Shown: positions 7,310-15,627 of the stretch, piece after piece
How positions within the stretch are numbered: the first letter of the stretch is position 1
Layout of the letters: each line of letters starts with the position of its first letter
Source: a virus
Length of the DNA stretch: 36,346 bases
Virus record (IMG/VR): IMGVR_UViG_3300030107_006625
Span: 1-36,346 of that record
Direction: 5' to 3' (one strand)
Translations under genes and position numbers: made by a program
Notes under the pieces: model-generated
What the model was told of the DNA's origin: nothing
The model's database searches: none
Seen by the model: only the letters and a program-made list of their open reading frames with translations

Positions 7310-8089
7310 ATGGCTTTGAGGGACAAAGGAGTCGTAAAACGAGCAATCGTAACTCCTGATAAACATTTTCCTCTACACGATGTTAAGTCTATAAATATAC
7401 TTTGCAAGACTATAGAAATAGTTAGACCAGATATATATGTAGACCTTGGTGACATAGGGGAGTGGGAAGCATTTTCGCATTGGAAGTGGAAGAGAAAGAA
7501 AAAACCACCATTAGAATATATATTACCTACCTTAGAAAAAGATGTTAGAGATGTTAATAAAGGTATGGATCAGGTAGATGAGGCTTTAGATAAAGCAGGA
7601 TGTACTGAAAAATATATAACTGAAGGTAACCACGATAATTGGCTTAATATGTTTGTAGGTAGTTATCCTTATGTAGATAACTATTTATTCAAAGATGCAG
7701 TTAAGTTAGATGAAAGAGGATATACTTATTATCCTTTTGGTAGTCATCTTAAAATAGGAAAACTATACTTTTATCATGGACATCAATATGGTGGTCAATA
7801 TCATGCAGCAAATCATCTTAGGAAGTTAGGCTGTAATATAATGTATGGGCATTGGCACGACCTACAACAACATTCTGCTACTCATATGGATGGAGCAAGG
7901 TCAGCTTGGAGTATAGGATGTTTAAAAGATATGTCAAGAGAAAAGAATGCTTGGCTTGATAATAGAAGAATAAACTGGTCACATGCTTTTGCTATCGTTG
8001 ATTTTTTCAAGAATGGTTTATTTACTGTTCATATAATACAAATCATAAATGGTAAAACAAGTTTATGGGGAGAACTGATTGAAGGATGA
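7310..8089 (+). CDS. Calcineurin-like metallophosphoesterase
   Basis: 259 residues with a full set of metallophosphoesterase motifs: D17-x-H19 (TPDKHF), G47-D48 (DLGDIGEW), G106-N107-H108-D109, H156 in FYHGHQ, and the closing G180-H181-x-H183 (YGHWHD). These bind two metal ions and cleave phosphate esters or phosphodiesters. The substrate is not indicated. It lies inside the late operon between lysozyme and a membrane coiled-coil protein, an odd place for DNA metabolism, so a role in host-envelope or nucleotide processing late in infection is possible. The ATG has an AAGGAAA site; the next gene overlaps by ATGA. Confidence 0.88.
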   Translation: MALRDKGVVKRAIVTPDKHFPLHDVKSINILCKTIEIVRPDIYVDLGDIGEWEAFSHWKWKRKKKPPLEYILPTLEKDVRDVNKGMDQVDEALDKAGCTEKYITEGNHDNWLNMFVGSYPYVDNYLFKDAVKLDERGYTYYPFGSHLKIGKLYFYHGHQYGGQYHAANHLRKLGCNIMYGHWHDLQQHSATHMDGARSAWSIGCLKDMSREKNAWLDNRRINWSHAFAIVDFFKNGLFTVHIIQIINGKTSLWGELIEG

Positions 8090-8730
8090 AAATAGGTGAT
8101 TTATTATTACTTAAAGGGTATATAAATAAAAAACAACTCACAGCAGCTTTAAGTAAGCAGGCTGATGAGGCTATCAATTATAATAGATCAGTTCCACTTG
8201 GTAAAGTATTAGTAGAAGAAGGTCATGTAACAGTAGAAGAAGTTGCAGAGGCTTTGAATGACCAGCAAGTAAATTTAAACACAAAAGAGGAAGAACCTAT
8301 GGCTCATAAAATCGGTGAATCAACAGCATTCCAAATGGATTTAAAATTCTTAGTTACTATTGGTGCTGTCTTGGTTTCAGCAGTTGGTGTCTACTTTACA
8401 ATTACAGGACAAGTAGAAGATAACACTAAGGAAATAAACAATATTAAATCTATGGGTGATTTAAAAATTATATCTTACAAGTTAGAAGAGTATGATGAAA
8501 CATTTAAAGATTTAAAAGCATTAAATACTACTTTATCTCCACTTGCTAGTGATTTAACATATATTAAAACAGAATTAAATAAACTTAAAAATAAGAAAAT
8601 CAATATACCTGAAGTTGATTTATCAGGTATAGATGATTGTAAAAATAAGTTAGATGATTTAGCTGAAAAGCTAGATAGTTTTGAGAAAAGATTAACAAAA
8701 GTAGAAAAAAGCTCGAAAGGAAGGTTCTAA
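8086..8730 (+). CDS. Membrane coiled-coil protein with MshEN/GspE-N-like N-terminus
   Basis: 214 residues. Residues 2-25 and 37-60 are two copies of the motif x-hydrophobic-G-x-x-L-hydrophobic-x-x-G-x4-L/V-x3-L-x2-Q, as in the GspE N-terminal/MshEN domain, which in some ATPases binds cyclic di-GMP. The Arg that opens each canonical motif is absent here and the spacer is 11 rather than 5 residues, so ligand binding is doubtful. One membrane helix follows (about 86-108), then a long coiled coil (about 110-210). An in-frame ATG at codon 72 (8299), behind a GAGG sequence, could also yield a shorter membrane-plus-coiled-coil form. The gene overlaps the phosphoesterase by ATGA. Confidence 0.75.
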   Translation: MKIGDLLLLKGYINKKQLTAALSKQADEAINYNRSVPLGKVLVEEGHVTVEEVAEALNDQQVNLNTKEEEPMAHKIGESTAFQMDLKFLVTIGAVLVSAVGVYFTITGQVEDNTKEINNIKSMGDLKIISYKLEEYDETFKDLKALNTTLSPLASDLTYIKTELNKLKNKKINIPEVDLSGIDDCKNKLDDLAEKLDSFEKRLTKVEKSSKGRF

Positions 8731-8731
8731 T

Positions 8732-8824
8732 ATGCCTTATGGAAAAGGAACTTATGGCAAGAAAAAAGGAAGACCTGCCAAAAAGAAAAAAAGTATGAAG
8801 AAATATAAAAGAAAGAAGAAGTGA
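8732..8824 (+). CDS. 30-residue highly basic peptide (MPYGKGTYG type)
   Basis: Begins MPYGKGTYGKKKGR and continues as an almost pure Lys/Arg tail; about half of the residues are Lys. An AAGGAAGG ribosome site precedes the ATG, and the next gene follows after one base. Similar short peptides with this opening are, as I recall, frequent in AT-rich marine phages next to the basic 80-90 residue protein that also follows here. DNA or RNA binding, or a role in the packaged particle, is plausible from charge only. Confidence 0.7.
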   Translation: MPYGKGTYGKKKGRPAKKKKSMKKYKRKKK

Positions 8825-8825
8825 A

Positions 8826-9083
8826 ATGGCAAAGTATCAAGGTAAATCAGTTAGATTGAACAAGCCATCTCGTATTACAAAAGGACAACCAGGATATGGT
8901 CGTAAAAAATTTAAAGTATTTGTTAAAAGTGGAAGTAAGATAAAGAAGGTTATGTTTGGTGATCCTAACATGACTATTAAAAAATCTAGCCCTGCTAGAA
9001 GAAAGTCTTTTAGAGCTAGGCATAAATGTGCAACAGCTAAAGATAAAACAACAGCAAGATATTGGTCTTGCAAAAAATGGTAA
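8826..9083 (+). CDS. Conserved small basic protein with C-terminal Cys pair
   Basis: 85 residues, strongly basic. The C-terminal part ARRKSFRARHKC...TARYWSCKKW is highly characteristic and, as I recall, conserved in many marine podo- and siphoviruses without a proven function. Two Cys and one His (RARHKC and WSC) could bind a metal. The GDPN turn at about residue 46 is also typical. It sits between the basic peptide and the putative outer-membrane protein, and its stop codon overlaps the ribosome site of the next gene. Confidence 0.75.
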   Translation: MAKYQGKSVRLNKPSRITKGQPGYGRKKFKVFVKSGSKIKKVMFGDPNMTIKKSSPARRKSFRARHKCATAKDKTTARYWSCKKW

Positions 9084-9096
9084 GGAGATAAATGTA

Positions 9097-10167
9097 ATGT
9101 TTGGTGGAAGATTTAAAAATTATATTGCTTATGTGGTTACGACTTGCAGTTTGGTCTTTGGTGGCTTCTTTGATTATTCGACTCTTTATCTTAGTGGCAC
9201 AATGGGCACACCCTATGTAAAAGGCAATCAAGTATTAAAAAATGATTATAATTACACTATAGGTTTAAGAAAGATTGCATTATTCCCATACCAATCAAGA
9301 TCAAGATTTTACAAAGGGAATGAATCATCATTAGCAGATAAAGCAGTAATAGGTGCAGTAAATGGTTGGGAATATCTATTTAAGTATTCAGATGTTAGAA
9401 ATAGAAATAATGAGTTCAAAGATACTGAAGTATGGCTTAAATGGTCAAATGATAATTGTGTAGTTAAAAGCAAGTATGTTAATAAAGAGAGTAGAGATTT
9501 AGAATTTGCAGAGTTAGATATTAGGTATAGAAAACACTTTTGGTTTATTGACTTTACAACAGGTCTAACTGTTAAGGGACACCCTGTATATGGTCATCCT
9601 GCAATAGAAGATTATGAAGGTTTTTGGTGGGATTTAGCTTATGAATATGGCTATGAAGATAACTTAGTGCCTGTAACAGATTTAAATCAGAATGGAGAGA
9701 TTGACAATTATTACATATTTATTGAAACTGATCCTATCACAGAAGAAGGGTATTGGGAAATGTATTATGAGGAAGCTGATTTCTTTTGGACAGATGCTGA
9801 CTCCAATGCAGTTGCATATTCTGATGCAGAGTTTTACGAATATCATCTCCCAAATATAGTTGCACAATATAATGAAGATAATGAAATTAAAGAATACCAA
9901 GCAGAGCTGTATCAAGTTATAGGGCTAGATATATTGATGGGTTCAAGAGAAACTAGATTCTACTCACATATTTGGCTTAATGTGTTTCCACAATCTTATG
10001 GTTTAACAGATAAATCATACAAAGGAAAAGAAAGTCAGTATGATATAGGAATGTTGTTTGGTATGAGTCTAACAGACAATATAGGTCTGTTTTTAGAAGG
10101 AACAAAGGCAAGTTTTTATGGTAAAAATGAAGAGTATATCTCTACAGGAGTTAATTGGAGGTTCTAA
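9097..10167 (+). CDS. Putative outer-membrane beta-barrel protein
   Basis: 356 residues from the ATG at 9097, which has a TAAGGAG site ten bases upstream; an ATG 69 bases earlier inside the previous gene is open but unlikely. The N-terminus is a short basic stretch followed by a hydrophobic segment (about residues 8-23), like a signal peptide. The body is rich in Tyr, Trp and Phe with alternating strands, and the protein ends in a strand closing with Asn-Trp-Arg-Phe; a terminal Phe is the usual BamA recognition signal of Gram-negative barrels. One loop, DLNQNGEID (about residue 202), resembles an EF-hand but lacks the last acidic residue. Possible roles are receptor masking or outer-membrane disruption at lysis. 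Confidence 0.55.
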   Translation: MFGGRFKNYIAYVVTTCSLVFGGFFDYSTLYLSGTMGTPYVKGNQVLKNDYNYTIGLRKIALFPYQSRSRFYKGNESSLADKAVIGAVNGWEYLFKYSDVRNRNNEFKDTEVWLKWSNDNCVVKSKYVNKESRDLEFAELDIRYRKHFWFIDFTTGLTVKGHPVYGHPAIEDYEGFWWDLAYEYGYEDNLVPVTDLNQNGEIDNYYIFIETDPITEEGYWEMYYEEADFFWTDADSNAVAYSDAEFYEYHLPNIVAQYNEDNEIKEYQAELYQVIGLDILMGSRETRFYSHIWLNVFPQSYGLTDKSYKGKESQYDIGMLFGMSLTDNIGLFLEGTKASFYGKNEEYISTGVNWRF

Positions 10168-10260
10168 TTGCAGGAAATGACAGCATTTTGGTTAGGGTTC
10201 TGGGTTGTATTTTTGGGTGGTTTATTGTTATTTTATGCTACTGGAATGATAGGAGAATAA
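10168..10260 (+). CDS. Very small one-helix membrane protein
   Basis: 30 residues from a TTG at 10168, seven bases after GGAG; alternatively 27 residues from the ATG at 10177, with weaker spacing. The sequence is one membrane helix rich in Trp, Phe, Gly and Leu (FWLGFWVVFLGGLLLFYA) with a short polar tail. It directly abuts the genes on both sides. A small holin, or pinholin-like partner of the lysozyme, is possible. Confidence 0.65.
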   Translation: MQEMTAFWLGFWVVFLGGLLLFYATGMIGE

Positions 10261-10524
10261 ATGCTACAAGGTATTTTAGTTAAAAAAGTTTTAGATCTTG
10301 TGTTAAAACAAATCTTTAAACAATTTGATTTAAATAAAATAAATAAGTATGTTGAGGAAGACAATGAGCTTGACAAACAAATGAAACAAGTTCAAAAAAC
10401 TATTTCTAAACAAGGTAAGTATATAGAAGAGCTGGAAAAAAATGTAGCAATCCTAGAAAAATACTCTCATCCTCCAATAGATGGATTAGAGAAAAGATTA
10501 AAAAAACTAGAAAAGGAGAAATAA
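10261..10524 (+). CDS. Small coiled-coil protein
   Basis: 87 residues with an amphipathic start (ILVKKVLDLVLKQIFKQF) and then a coiled coil (about 30-70) of Lys/Glu heptads, ending in a charged helix. There is no clear membrane span. It starts immediately after the stop of the one-helix protein, behind a GGAG site. Spanin or holin partner are possible jobs given the neighbours, but there is no lipobox and no signal peptide to support a spanin. Confidence 0.65.
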   Translation: MLQGILVKKVLDLVLKQIFKQFDLNKINKYVEEDNELDKQMKQVQKTISKQGKYIEELEKNVAILEKYSHPPIDGLEKRLKKLEKEK

Positions 10525-10671
10525 ATGTTATCATTTATAACAAGTAACTGGGAATGGTTTTTATTAGGTTTATATGTTTTGGAAAAAGGTATTAAACTAA
10601 GCCCATCTAAGAAAGATGATTTGGTTTGGGACATGGTATTAAAGCCTATTGTTGATAAAATAAAAGGCTAA
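10525..10671 (+). CDS. 48-residue holin-like protein
   Basis: A short hydrophobic helix (about residues 9-19, WEWFLLGLYVL) is followed by EKGIKLSPSKKDDLVWD. Many small phage holins end a helix with the pattern KLSPTKKDD, so a holin-class protein is likely although it is short and has only one helix. A strong AAGGAG site lies nine bases upstream and the previous stop abuts the ATG. The lysozyme lies 3.3 kb upstream in the same operon. Confidence 0.6.
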   Translation: MLSFITSNWEWFLLGLYVLEKGIKLSPSKKDDLVWDMVLKPIVDKIKG

Positions 10672-10672
10672 A

Positions 10673-11365
10673 ATGGCATCAAGAAGAACTGAAATACGAG
10701 CAGATAGATTTGAGTCTAAAAGAAAAAACCCTATAAAATTAGGAGATGATTCTAATATAGATACAAACCTCAAGCCTGTTAAAATAGGCGATAAAAACAG
10801 TATTTTAGAGCTTTCTGATAGTGAATTAAAGGTAAGAGGAACTATTGATGCCTCAGCTATAACAGTAGATGGGGCATCTGTTCAAACAGAAGTAGATGCA
10901 GGAAAGATTTTAGGTTATACTTGTATTGATGATTATGCAGTACATTATTTAGAAACATCTTTTACTGTAGAAGATGCAGGTCATAAAGTTACTTTTACTG
11001 CACCACCTAGTGGTAATGTAGAAATAGAATTTACAGGATATTTTGACAGAACAAGCACATCTGATGTTACTGTATTTGCAGGGCTAAGTGATAGCTCTAC
11101 TTATAATTCAGTAGGTAATACATACGAATATGATTATGGTGGTGTTAAATCAGATGATGAGATAGATGATGAAATTATAACTTTTAAGTGGTGTGTTTCA
11201 GGATTACAAAAAGGAGCATCAATTACATACTATCTAGGCTTGAAGTCTAGTGATGCTACTGCTGTTCTTATAAAATATGGTTATAGGTCAGCTAATGGTT
11301 TAGCTTATCAACCTTTTATAATGAAAGCAACAGCATTACCTTCAACAATTTATGATGGAACTTAG
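10673..11365 (+). CDS. Virion appendage protein A, shares N-terminal module with 11529-12326
   Basis: 230 residues. Residues about 24-54 (GDDSNIDTNLKPVKIGD, then LELSD and ELK) match residues 19-52 of the protein at 11529. The rest is beta-rich, Thr/Ser/Gly-rich and lacks membrane segments or catalytic motifs, like tail-spike or head-fibre proteins. Shared N-terminal anchors with different C-termini are typical of virion attachment proteins. Which structure it joins cannot be seen. The ATG follows the previous stop by one base. Confidence 0.6.
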   Translation: MASRRTEIRADRFESKRKNPIKLGDDSNIDTNLKPVKIGDKNSILELSDSELKVRGTIDASAITVDGASVQTEVDAGKILGYTCIDDYAVHYLETSFTVEDAGHKVTFTAPPSGNVEIEFTGYFDRTSTSDVTVFAGLSDSSTYNSVGNTYEYDYGGVKSDDEIDDEIITFKWCVSGLQKGASITYYLGLKSSDATAVLIKYGYRSANGLAYQPFIMKATALPSTIYDGT

Positions 11366-11385
11366 AAATAACAATGGGAGCAAAA

Positions 11386-11529
11386 ATGGATTATGATAAA
11401 AAAATAGAAGAGTTAGAGCAACAATTAAAAGGCATTGAAACTGCTTATATTAAATGCATGGGTACGATAGAATATTTAAAAGCTGAAAAGAAAAAAGCTG
11501 AAGAGGGGAAGAAAGATAAAGGTAAATAA
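11386..11529 (+). CDS. Small coiled-coil protein
   Basis: 47 residues from the ATG at 11386, six bases after GGGAG; an ATG four codons upstream (11374) is open but has no ribosome site. The sequence is a charged coiled coil with heptads of IEELEQQL type and a Lys/Glu-rich end (KKAEEGKKDKGK). It separates the two sister appendage genes, and its stop overlaps the ATG of the second (TAATG). A trimerisation or chaperone helper for the appendage is plausible. Confidence 0.6.
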   Translation: MDYDKKIEELEQQLKGIETAYIKCMGTIEYLKAEKKKAEEGKKDKGK

Positions 11530-12326
11530 TGGCTAGTTTTACAGATAAGAAATTAAGTGAGGTTTATAAAGACATACTTCATACTGACAATTCTAATACT
11601 GGTATTGACTCTAACATAAAGCAAATTAAATGTGGAGATGGAGATACAAGTGCATTGTATTTATCTGATAGAAACTTTAAAGCACAGCCATCAACTGACT
11701 CAACCACTAATAGTGTTATATGTGATGCTGATGGAAATGCATTATTAACTGTAGATTCTACTAATGATTTAGTTAAAGCAGGAGCAGGGCAACATACTGT
11801 CAATACACAATATGCATATTTTGGTGTATCATCAGGAATAGGAGCTAATTATATAGTTAATAGGCATCATGTGTTAGCATTTGGAGGTAATAACCAAACT
11901 GATGCTTTAGCAGATAATTTTGTATTAGGAACAGGAACTGATCCTGCTACAACATTTGCAACAGCAGATGGTGCAGGTACAGATGCTTCATTAATAGTGC
12001 CTTGCATGTGGCTAGTGCCTGATAATATAACTATTGATGCAGTATATTCTTTAGAAGGTGGCGACAATGCAACAGGGGCTACGACTCGTATGCACCTTAT
12101 GTCTTATACATTTAATTCAGGTTCTACATCAGCTTTAGCAGATGGGACATTATTAGCACATAATTCAGATGTGACTAATGCAGGTAGTGAACAAGCCTAT
12201 AAAAGCACATGGACAGTAGATAGTGCTGATGTAGCAGGTAATAAAGTAATTTTAGCAACATTTTTAACAACAGATGTGACAGGTGACTACTCTGTATCTG
12301 TTATGGTTAAATATCATTTAAGGTAA
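11529..12326 (+). CDS. Virion appendage protein B, sister of 10673-11365
   Basis: 265 residues. The N-terminal module (about 19-52: DNSNTGIDSNIKQIKCGD, then LYLSD and FKA) resembles that of the protein at 10673. The rest is a different beta-rich domain with many Ala, Thr, Gly and Asp and no membrane segment. Fibre, spike or decoration protein is likely. It starts by TAATG overlap with the small coiled-coil gene and is followed by a 519-residue structural gene. Confidence 0.6.
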   Translation: MASFTDKKLSEVYKDILHTDNSNTGIDSNIKQIKCGDGDTSALYLSDRNFKAQPSTDSTTNSVICDADGNALLTVDSTNDLVKAGAGQHTVNTQYAYFGVSSGIGANYIVNRHHVLAFGGNNQTDALADNFVLGTGTDPATTFATADGAGTDASLIVPCMWLVPDNITIDAVYSLEGGDNATGATTRMHLMSYTFNSGSTSALADGTLLAHNSDVTNAGSEQAYKSTWTVDSADVAGNKVILATFLTTDVTGDYSVSVMVKYHLR

Positions 12327-12341
12327 AAAGGAGAAAGTTTT

Positions 12342-13901
12342 ATGGCAGACTACAGCAATCCAGCAGGAACAAATATAAGCCTACCTGTTGAAAGTGCAAA
12401 TAACAATAATTTGACTACTAGAAATCGTGGGGCATCAGAAATGATTGACCAAACACTCAAGATAGGTAGCACAGTAACATCTGTTTATTCATCAAGTGCA
12501 ACAGCAGCAAAAGGAGTTTTAGTTGCTCCAGAATCTTTAGAAATTTCAAATGTAGGTGGTGCAGGTGCATCAGTTTTAATTAAATTAGCTTATTGGACAG
12601 ATGGAAGCACTCAAGGAACAGCACAATACTTACAATTTTTAATTGGAGCAGGAGAAACTGTAAACTTCCCCATGTCAAGAGTTATAGTATCTCAAGATGC
12701 AGACACTATGTATAATGGAACTAAATTAGATCAGGCAGCACCTAATTCTAATATGTATATAGATTCAACAGTAGATTCTAATGATGGGACAGGAGATGAT
12801 ATAACAGGTTCTGCAACAAACACAAATTTATTTCTAGAAGCTGACAACGATACAAACTTTTTTCATGTTGGGGATTTAATACGAGTTAATGATGAGATTA
12901 TGGAAGTTACTGCTGTAGGAGATGACTCTGATGCTGCTAACACTAACTTAACTGTTATTAGAGGCACTCATGGTTCTACTGCTGTAGATACACATGCAGA
13001 TGATGCTGCGATTAGACTTCCTTTCTTTAATGCTTATCATAATTTTACTGCTGCAACAGGTGGTTATGATGTTCCTCAGACAGACAATGATGGTAAATTT
13101 AAAGCAATGAATTTCTTTGGATATGGAAGAGCTAACACATTGCATGGTTCAGGTATATTGCCAAGCTCTGTTTCAATTAAATTCTACAATGCAGGTTATC
13201 AAGAATTAGGTCTTTCAGGAATAACTCCTGGAACTAACACAGGTCTTACAGCAGGAACTACATATCAGTTTGACATAAATGTAGATGGAGCAGGAGATTT
13301 TGATGTTCAATTCACAGTAGATGCTAACAATACCAATTGGGGTGGTCGTAATGGTGTGTTAAGTAAAATACAACAAGTTTTTAATGATGCTTATTATGCA
13401 TCAGGTAATTTATTTGAAAAGAAAGTAACTGTGGGTATAGTTAATGGAGATGTAAGATTTACTTCAGGTCAATGTCTTTCTTCGTCTTCCATAGCCCTAA
13501 GTGATTCATCAGGAGCAAGCACAGATGTTTGGGGAGTTGGAAGATTTCCTACTGTAGCAAAACTAGCAACAGCAGTAGCTGCTAAACTTCCTGATGATAC
13601 AATCCCTACTGCTAAAACAGCAGAATCTATGGTCAATGAGTCAGCTTTTATGTTTGACGATGGAGAAGGAAATTTTATGGGAGCAGGAACAGGAACTATA
13701 AACTATGAAACAGGTGCAGTTGATTTTACATCAAAGCCTAATGCAGAGTTTGTAGTTTCAGCTAGATATGGAAGTGTTATGACAGGAAAAGTAAGTATAA
13801 GATCTGCAAATACAATAGATGACATTTCAGTTCGTAGTCTTAACAACTTGTTAGACACAATGATAAATATTAAAGTTAAAGGTTATCCTTTAGTTAAATA
13901 G
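12342..13901 (+). CDS. Large virion structural protein with IRV...RG-type module
   Basis: 519 residues, beta-rich and Asn/Asp/Thr/Ala-rich, with no membrane segment. Residues about 163-228 carry a module with GDLIRVNDEIMEV, LTVIRGTHGS and a following THADDAAI element. Its core pattern reappears in the next gene product. Such modules are seen in phage structural proteins. The last third has extended strands (TGTINYETGAVDFTS). The position between appendage genes and the connector suggests a neck, fibre or decoration protein. A strong AAGGAG site precedes the ATG. Confidence 0.6.
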   Translation: MADYSNPAGTNISLPVESANNNNLTTRNRGASEMIDQTLKIGSTVTSVYSSSATAAKGVLVAPESLEISNVGGAGASVLIKLAYWTDGSTQGTAQYLQFLIGAGETVNFPMSRVIVSQDADTMYNGTKLDQAAPNSNMYIDSTVDSNDGTGDDITGSATNTNLFLEADNDTNFFHVGDLIRVNDEIMEVTAVGDDSDAANTNLTVIRGTHGSTAVDTHADDAAIRLPFFNAYHNFTAATGGYDVPQTDNDGKFKAMNFFGYGRANTLHGSGILPSSVSIKFYNAGYQELGLSGITPGTNTGLTAGTTYQFDINVDGAGDFDVQFTVDANNTNWGGRNGVLSKIQQVFNDAYYASGNLFEKKVTVGIVNGDVRFTSGQCLSSSSIALSDSSGASTDVWGVGRFPTVAKLATAVAAKLPDDTIPTAKTAESMVNESAFMFDDGEGNFMGAGTGTINYETGAVDFTSKPNAEFVVSARYGSVMTGKVSIRSANTIDDISVRSLNNLLDTMINIKVKGYPLVK

Positions 13902-13909
13902 GAGGAAGA

Positions 13910-15163
13910 ATGGCAACAGCACCAACATACTGTACACACAGACAATTAAAGGATGTATTTCCTCAATTAGATTCATTTGACAATAAAAGACCTATTTATG
14001 GATGGACATCTTTAGGCAATAATGTTTATGTAGCATATAATACAGGATTAGTTACACAGCTATTTGTAGATGGTCAAGAAACAAATGCAGCACAAGCAAA
14101 TACAGGTGGAGCAACTTGGGCTTTTACTACCAATGGAGCTTTAAGTGCTTCACAATTAGCTTCTTCAACAGCATATAATAATATAATTTACGATGATCCT
14201 TCAGTAGGTTCTGAATCAGATTTAAAAGCAGGGCAATATGCTCGTGTAGGAAGTTCTAATTATGAATATGTATATATTCAATCAATAGATGCATCTTCTA
14301 ATACTATGACAGTTCTAAGAGGAGCATTAGGTTCTTCTGGTAATATAGCTGCTTGGGCTGATGAAACGACAGTTATAGAATGGATTGAAGTTAATAGTGC
14401 TAACAATTGGTATTATGATTCTTACTTAGATCATACTCTTTTATATTCTACTACAAATCCAAATGATTCTAATGTAGAAGCAGGAGAAGATTTTTCTACA
14501 TTAATAACAAGGATGACAGCAAATGCTAGTAGATATTTAGATGCTAAATTAGATCCTAACTTACCTAAAGAACAGTTGAAAGATAAAGAAGGTAATTATG
14601 ATTATATAATAGTAAGAACAACTGCTTTATTAGCAGCAGTATTTCTTATAAGAAGTCATGACCCAACTTCAGAAGTTGCAACAGCAATGATGGAAGATGC
14701 AATGGGTAATATAGATGCTTTAAACAAAGGAGGAGCTGCACTATCATGGCAAACAACTGGGGACTCATCAAAAGGAGTTATAAGAGATGTTACTTATACA
14801 TCAGGAAGCATAAGACCAGTAGATACAAGAGGAAGATGGTCAGGCTCTTGGGACTTAATAAAGATTAAGGTTATAGGTGGAGGTGTTCTTGGAACTGCCA
14901 CTTATTCTGTTTGGGTTAAAGATGGAGAAAGTTTAAAAAACAGACAAGTCGTAACTGCTGAAAAGATTACAGGAGATTATCAACATATTGCTAATGGCAT
15001 AGAAATAAGATTTGGTGGTAGTTCAGATTCTAGTGTTGCTACTGCTAATGATGAATGGGAAATGGAAGTAGCAGGATGGAGAGAAGAAGTAGATAATTCT
15101 TCAATAAATTCAGTTAAAATGACACGAGGTGGAACTAGAACTGTCAGATTTGGAAAATATTAA
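13910..15163 (+). CDS. Head-tail connector-like protein with inserted module
   Basis: 417 residues, long for a connector. The opening (TYCTHRQLKDVFPQLDSFD) and a helical part at about 200-255 (TRMTANASRYLDAKL, then RTTALLAAVFLIRSHDP) resemble gp6/Mu gp36-type connector adaptors. Between them, residues about 93-160 hold the module shared with the previous protein (YEYVYIQSID, then TMTVLRGALGS). The C-terminal 150 residues form another beta domain. This reads as a small adaptor enlarged by two domains. It is followed after two bases by a tail-terminator-like gene, in keeping with a neck role. Confidence 0.6.
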   Translation: MATAPTYCTHRQLKDVFPQLDSFDNKRPIYGWTSLGNNVYVAYNTGLVTQLFVDGQETNAAQANTGGATWAFTTNGALSASQLASSTAYNNIIYDDPSVGSESDLKAGQYARVGSSNYEYVYIQSIDASSNTMTVLRGALGSSGNIAAWADETTVIEWIEVNSANNWYYDSYLDHTLLYSTTNPNDSNVEAGEDFSTLITRMTANASRYLDAKLDPNLPKEQLKDKEGNYDYIIVRTTALLAAVFLIRSHDPTSEVATAMMEDAMGNIDALNKGGAALSWQTTGDSSKGVIRDVTYTSGSIRPVDTRGRWSGSWDLIKIKVIGGGVLGTATYSVWVKDGESLKNRQVVTAEKITGDYQHIANGIEIRFGGSSDSSVATANDEWEMEVAGWREEVDNSSINSVKMTRGGTRTVRFGKY

Positions 15164-15165
15164 GA

Positions 15166-15618
15166 ATGGCAGTAAATTTCACAAACAATTGGAAGAATAT
15201 TTTAGACAAGTTAGAGTCTGTTTTGGAAACAGAATTTAAAGGTGCTCTACCTGTTTATAAAGGAAATACTGTACCTAAAGGTGTAAATCAAGCATTGCAA
15301 CTTATACCTACAGGAACTGTTTTAAATGAGTACAATATAAATTCTGAATTAAGAGAATACTCTGTTACTTTAAGGTTTATATTTGCAGAGGTTAATGTTA
15401 AAGAAACTGCTCTTGACCACATACTTAGGTATGTTTCTCGTATAGAAGCATTAATACACGATAATATGACTATGACTTTAGATAAAGGCTCAGATGCAGA
15501 TAATAGTAATGCAGTAAATTGTAGATTTGAAAGCACAACTTTAAACTCAGATGAAGATTCTGGTGTTTATGTGACAGAGTGGGATTGGAAATGCCAGCAT
15601 TTAAGTAATGTAGCATAA
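15166..15618 (+). CDS. Tail terminator / tail completion protein
   Basis: 150 residues. An N-terminal helix (NNWKNILDKLESVLE), then a beta-alpha-beta core with a YSVTLRFIFAEV strand and a helix RYVSRIEALI, fits the tail-terminator family (lambda gpU-like and related) that caps the finished tail tube. Its position between the connector-like gene and the major tail protein is the usual one. The start has only a weak ribosome site and lies two bases after the previous stop, which suggests coupled translation. Confidence 0.65.
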   Translation: MAVNFTNNWKNILDKLESVLETEFKGALPVYKGNTVPKGVNQALQLIPTGTVLNEYNINSELREYSVTLRFIFAEVNVKETALDHILRYVSRIEALIHDNMTMTLDKGSDADNSNAVNCRFESTTLNSDEDSGVYVTEWDWKCQHLSNVA

Positions 15619-15627
15619 AGGAAACTT

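Noticed and set aside
9028-9096. Upstream start for the putative outer-membrane protein
   Set aside because: It would add 23 polar residues before the signal-like segment and overlap the previous gene. The ATG at 9097 has a TAAGGAG site.
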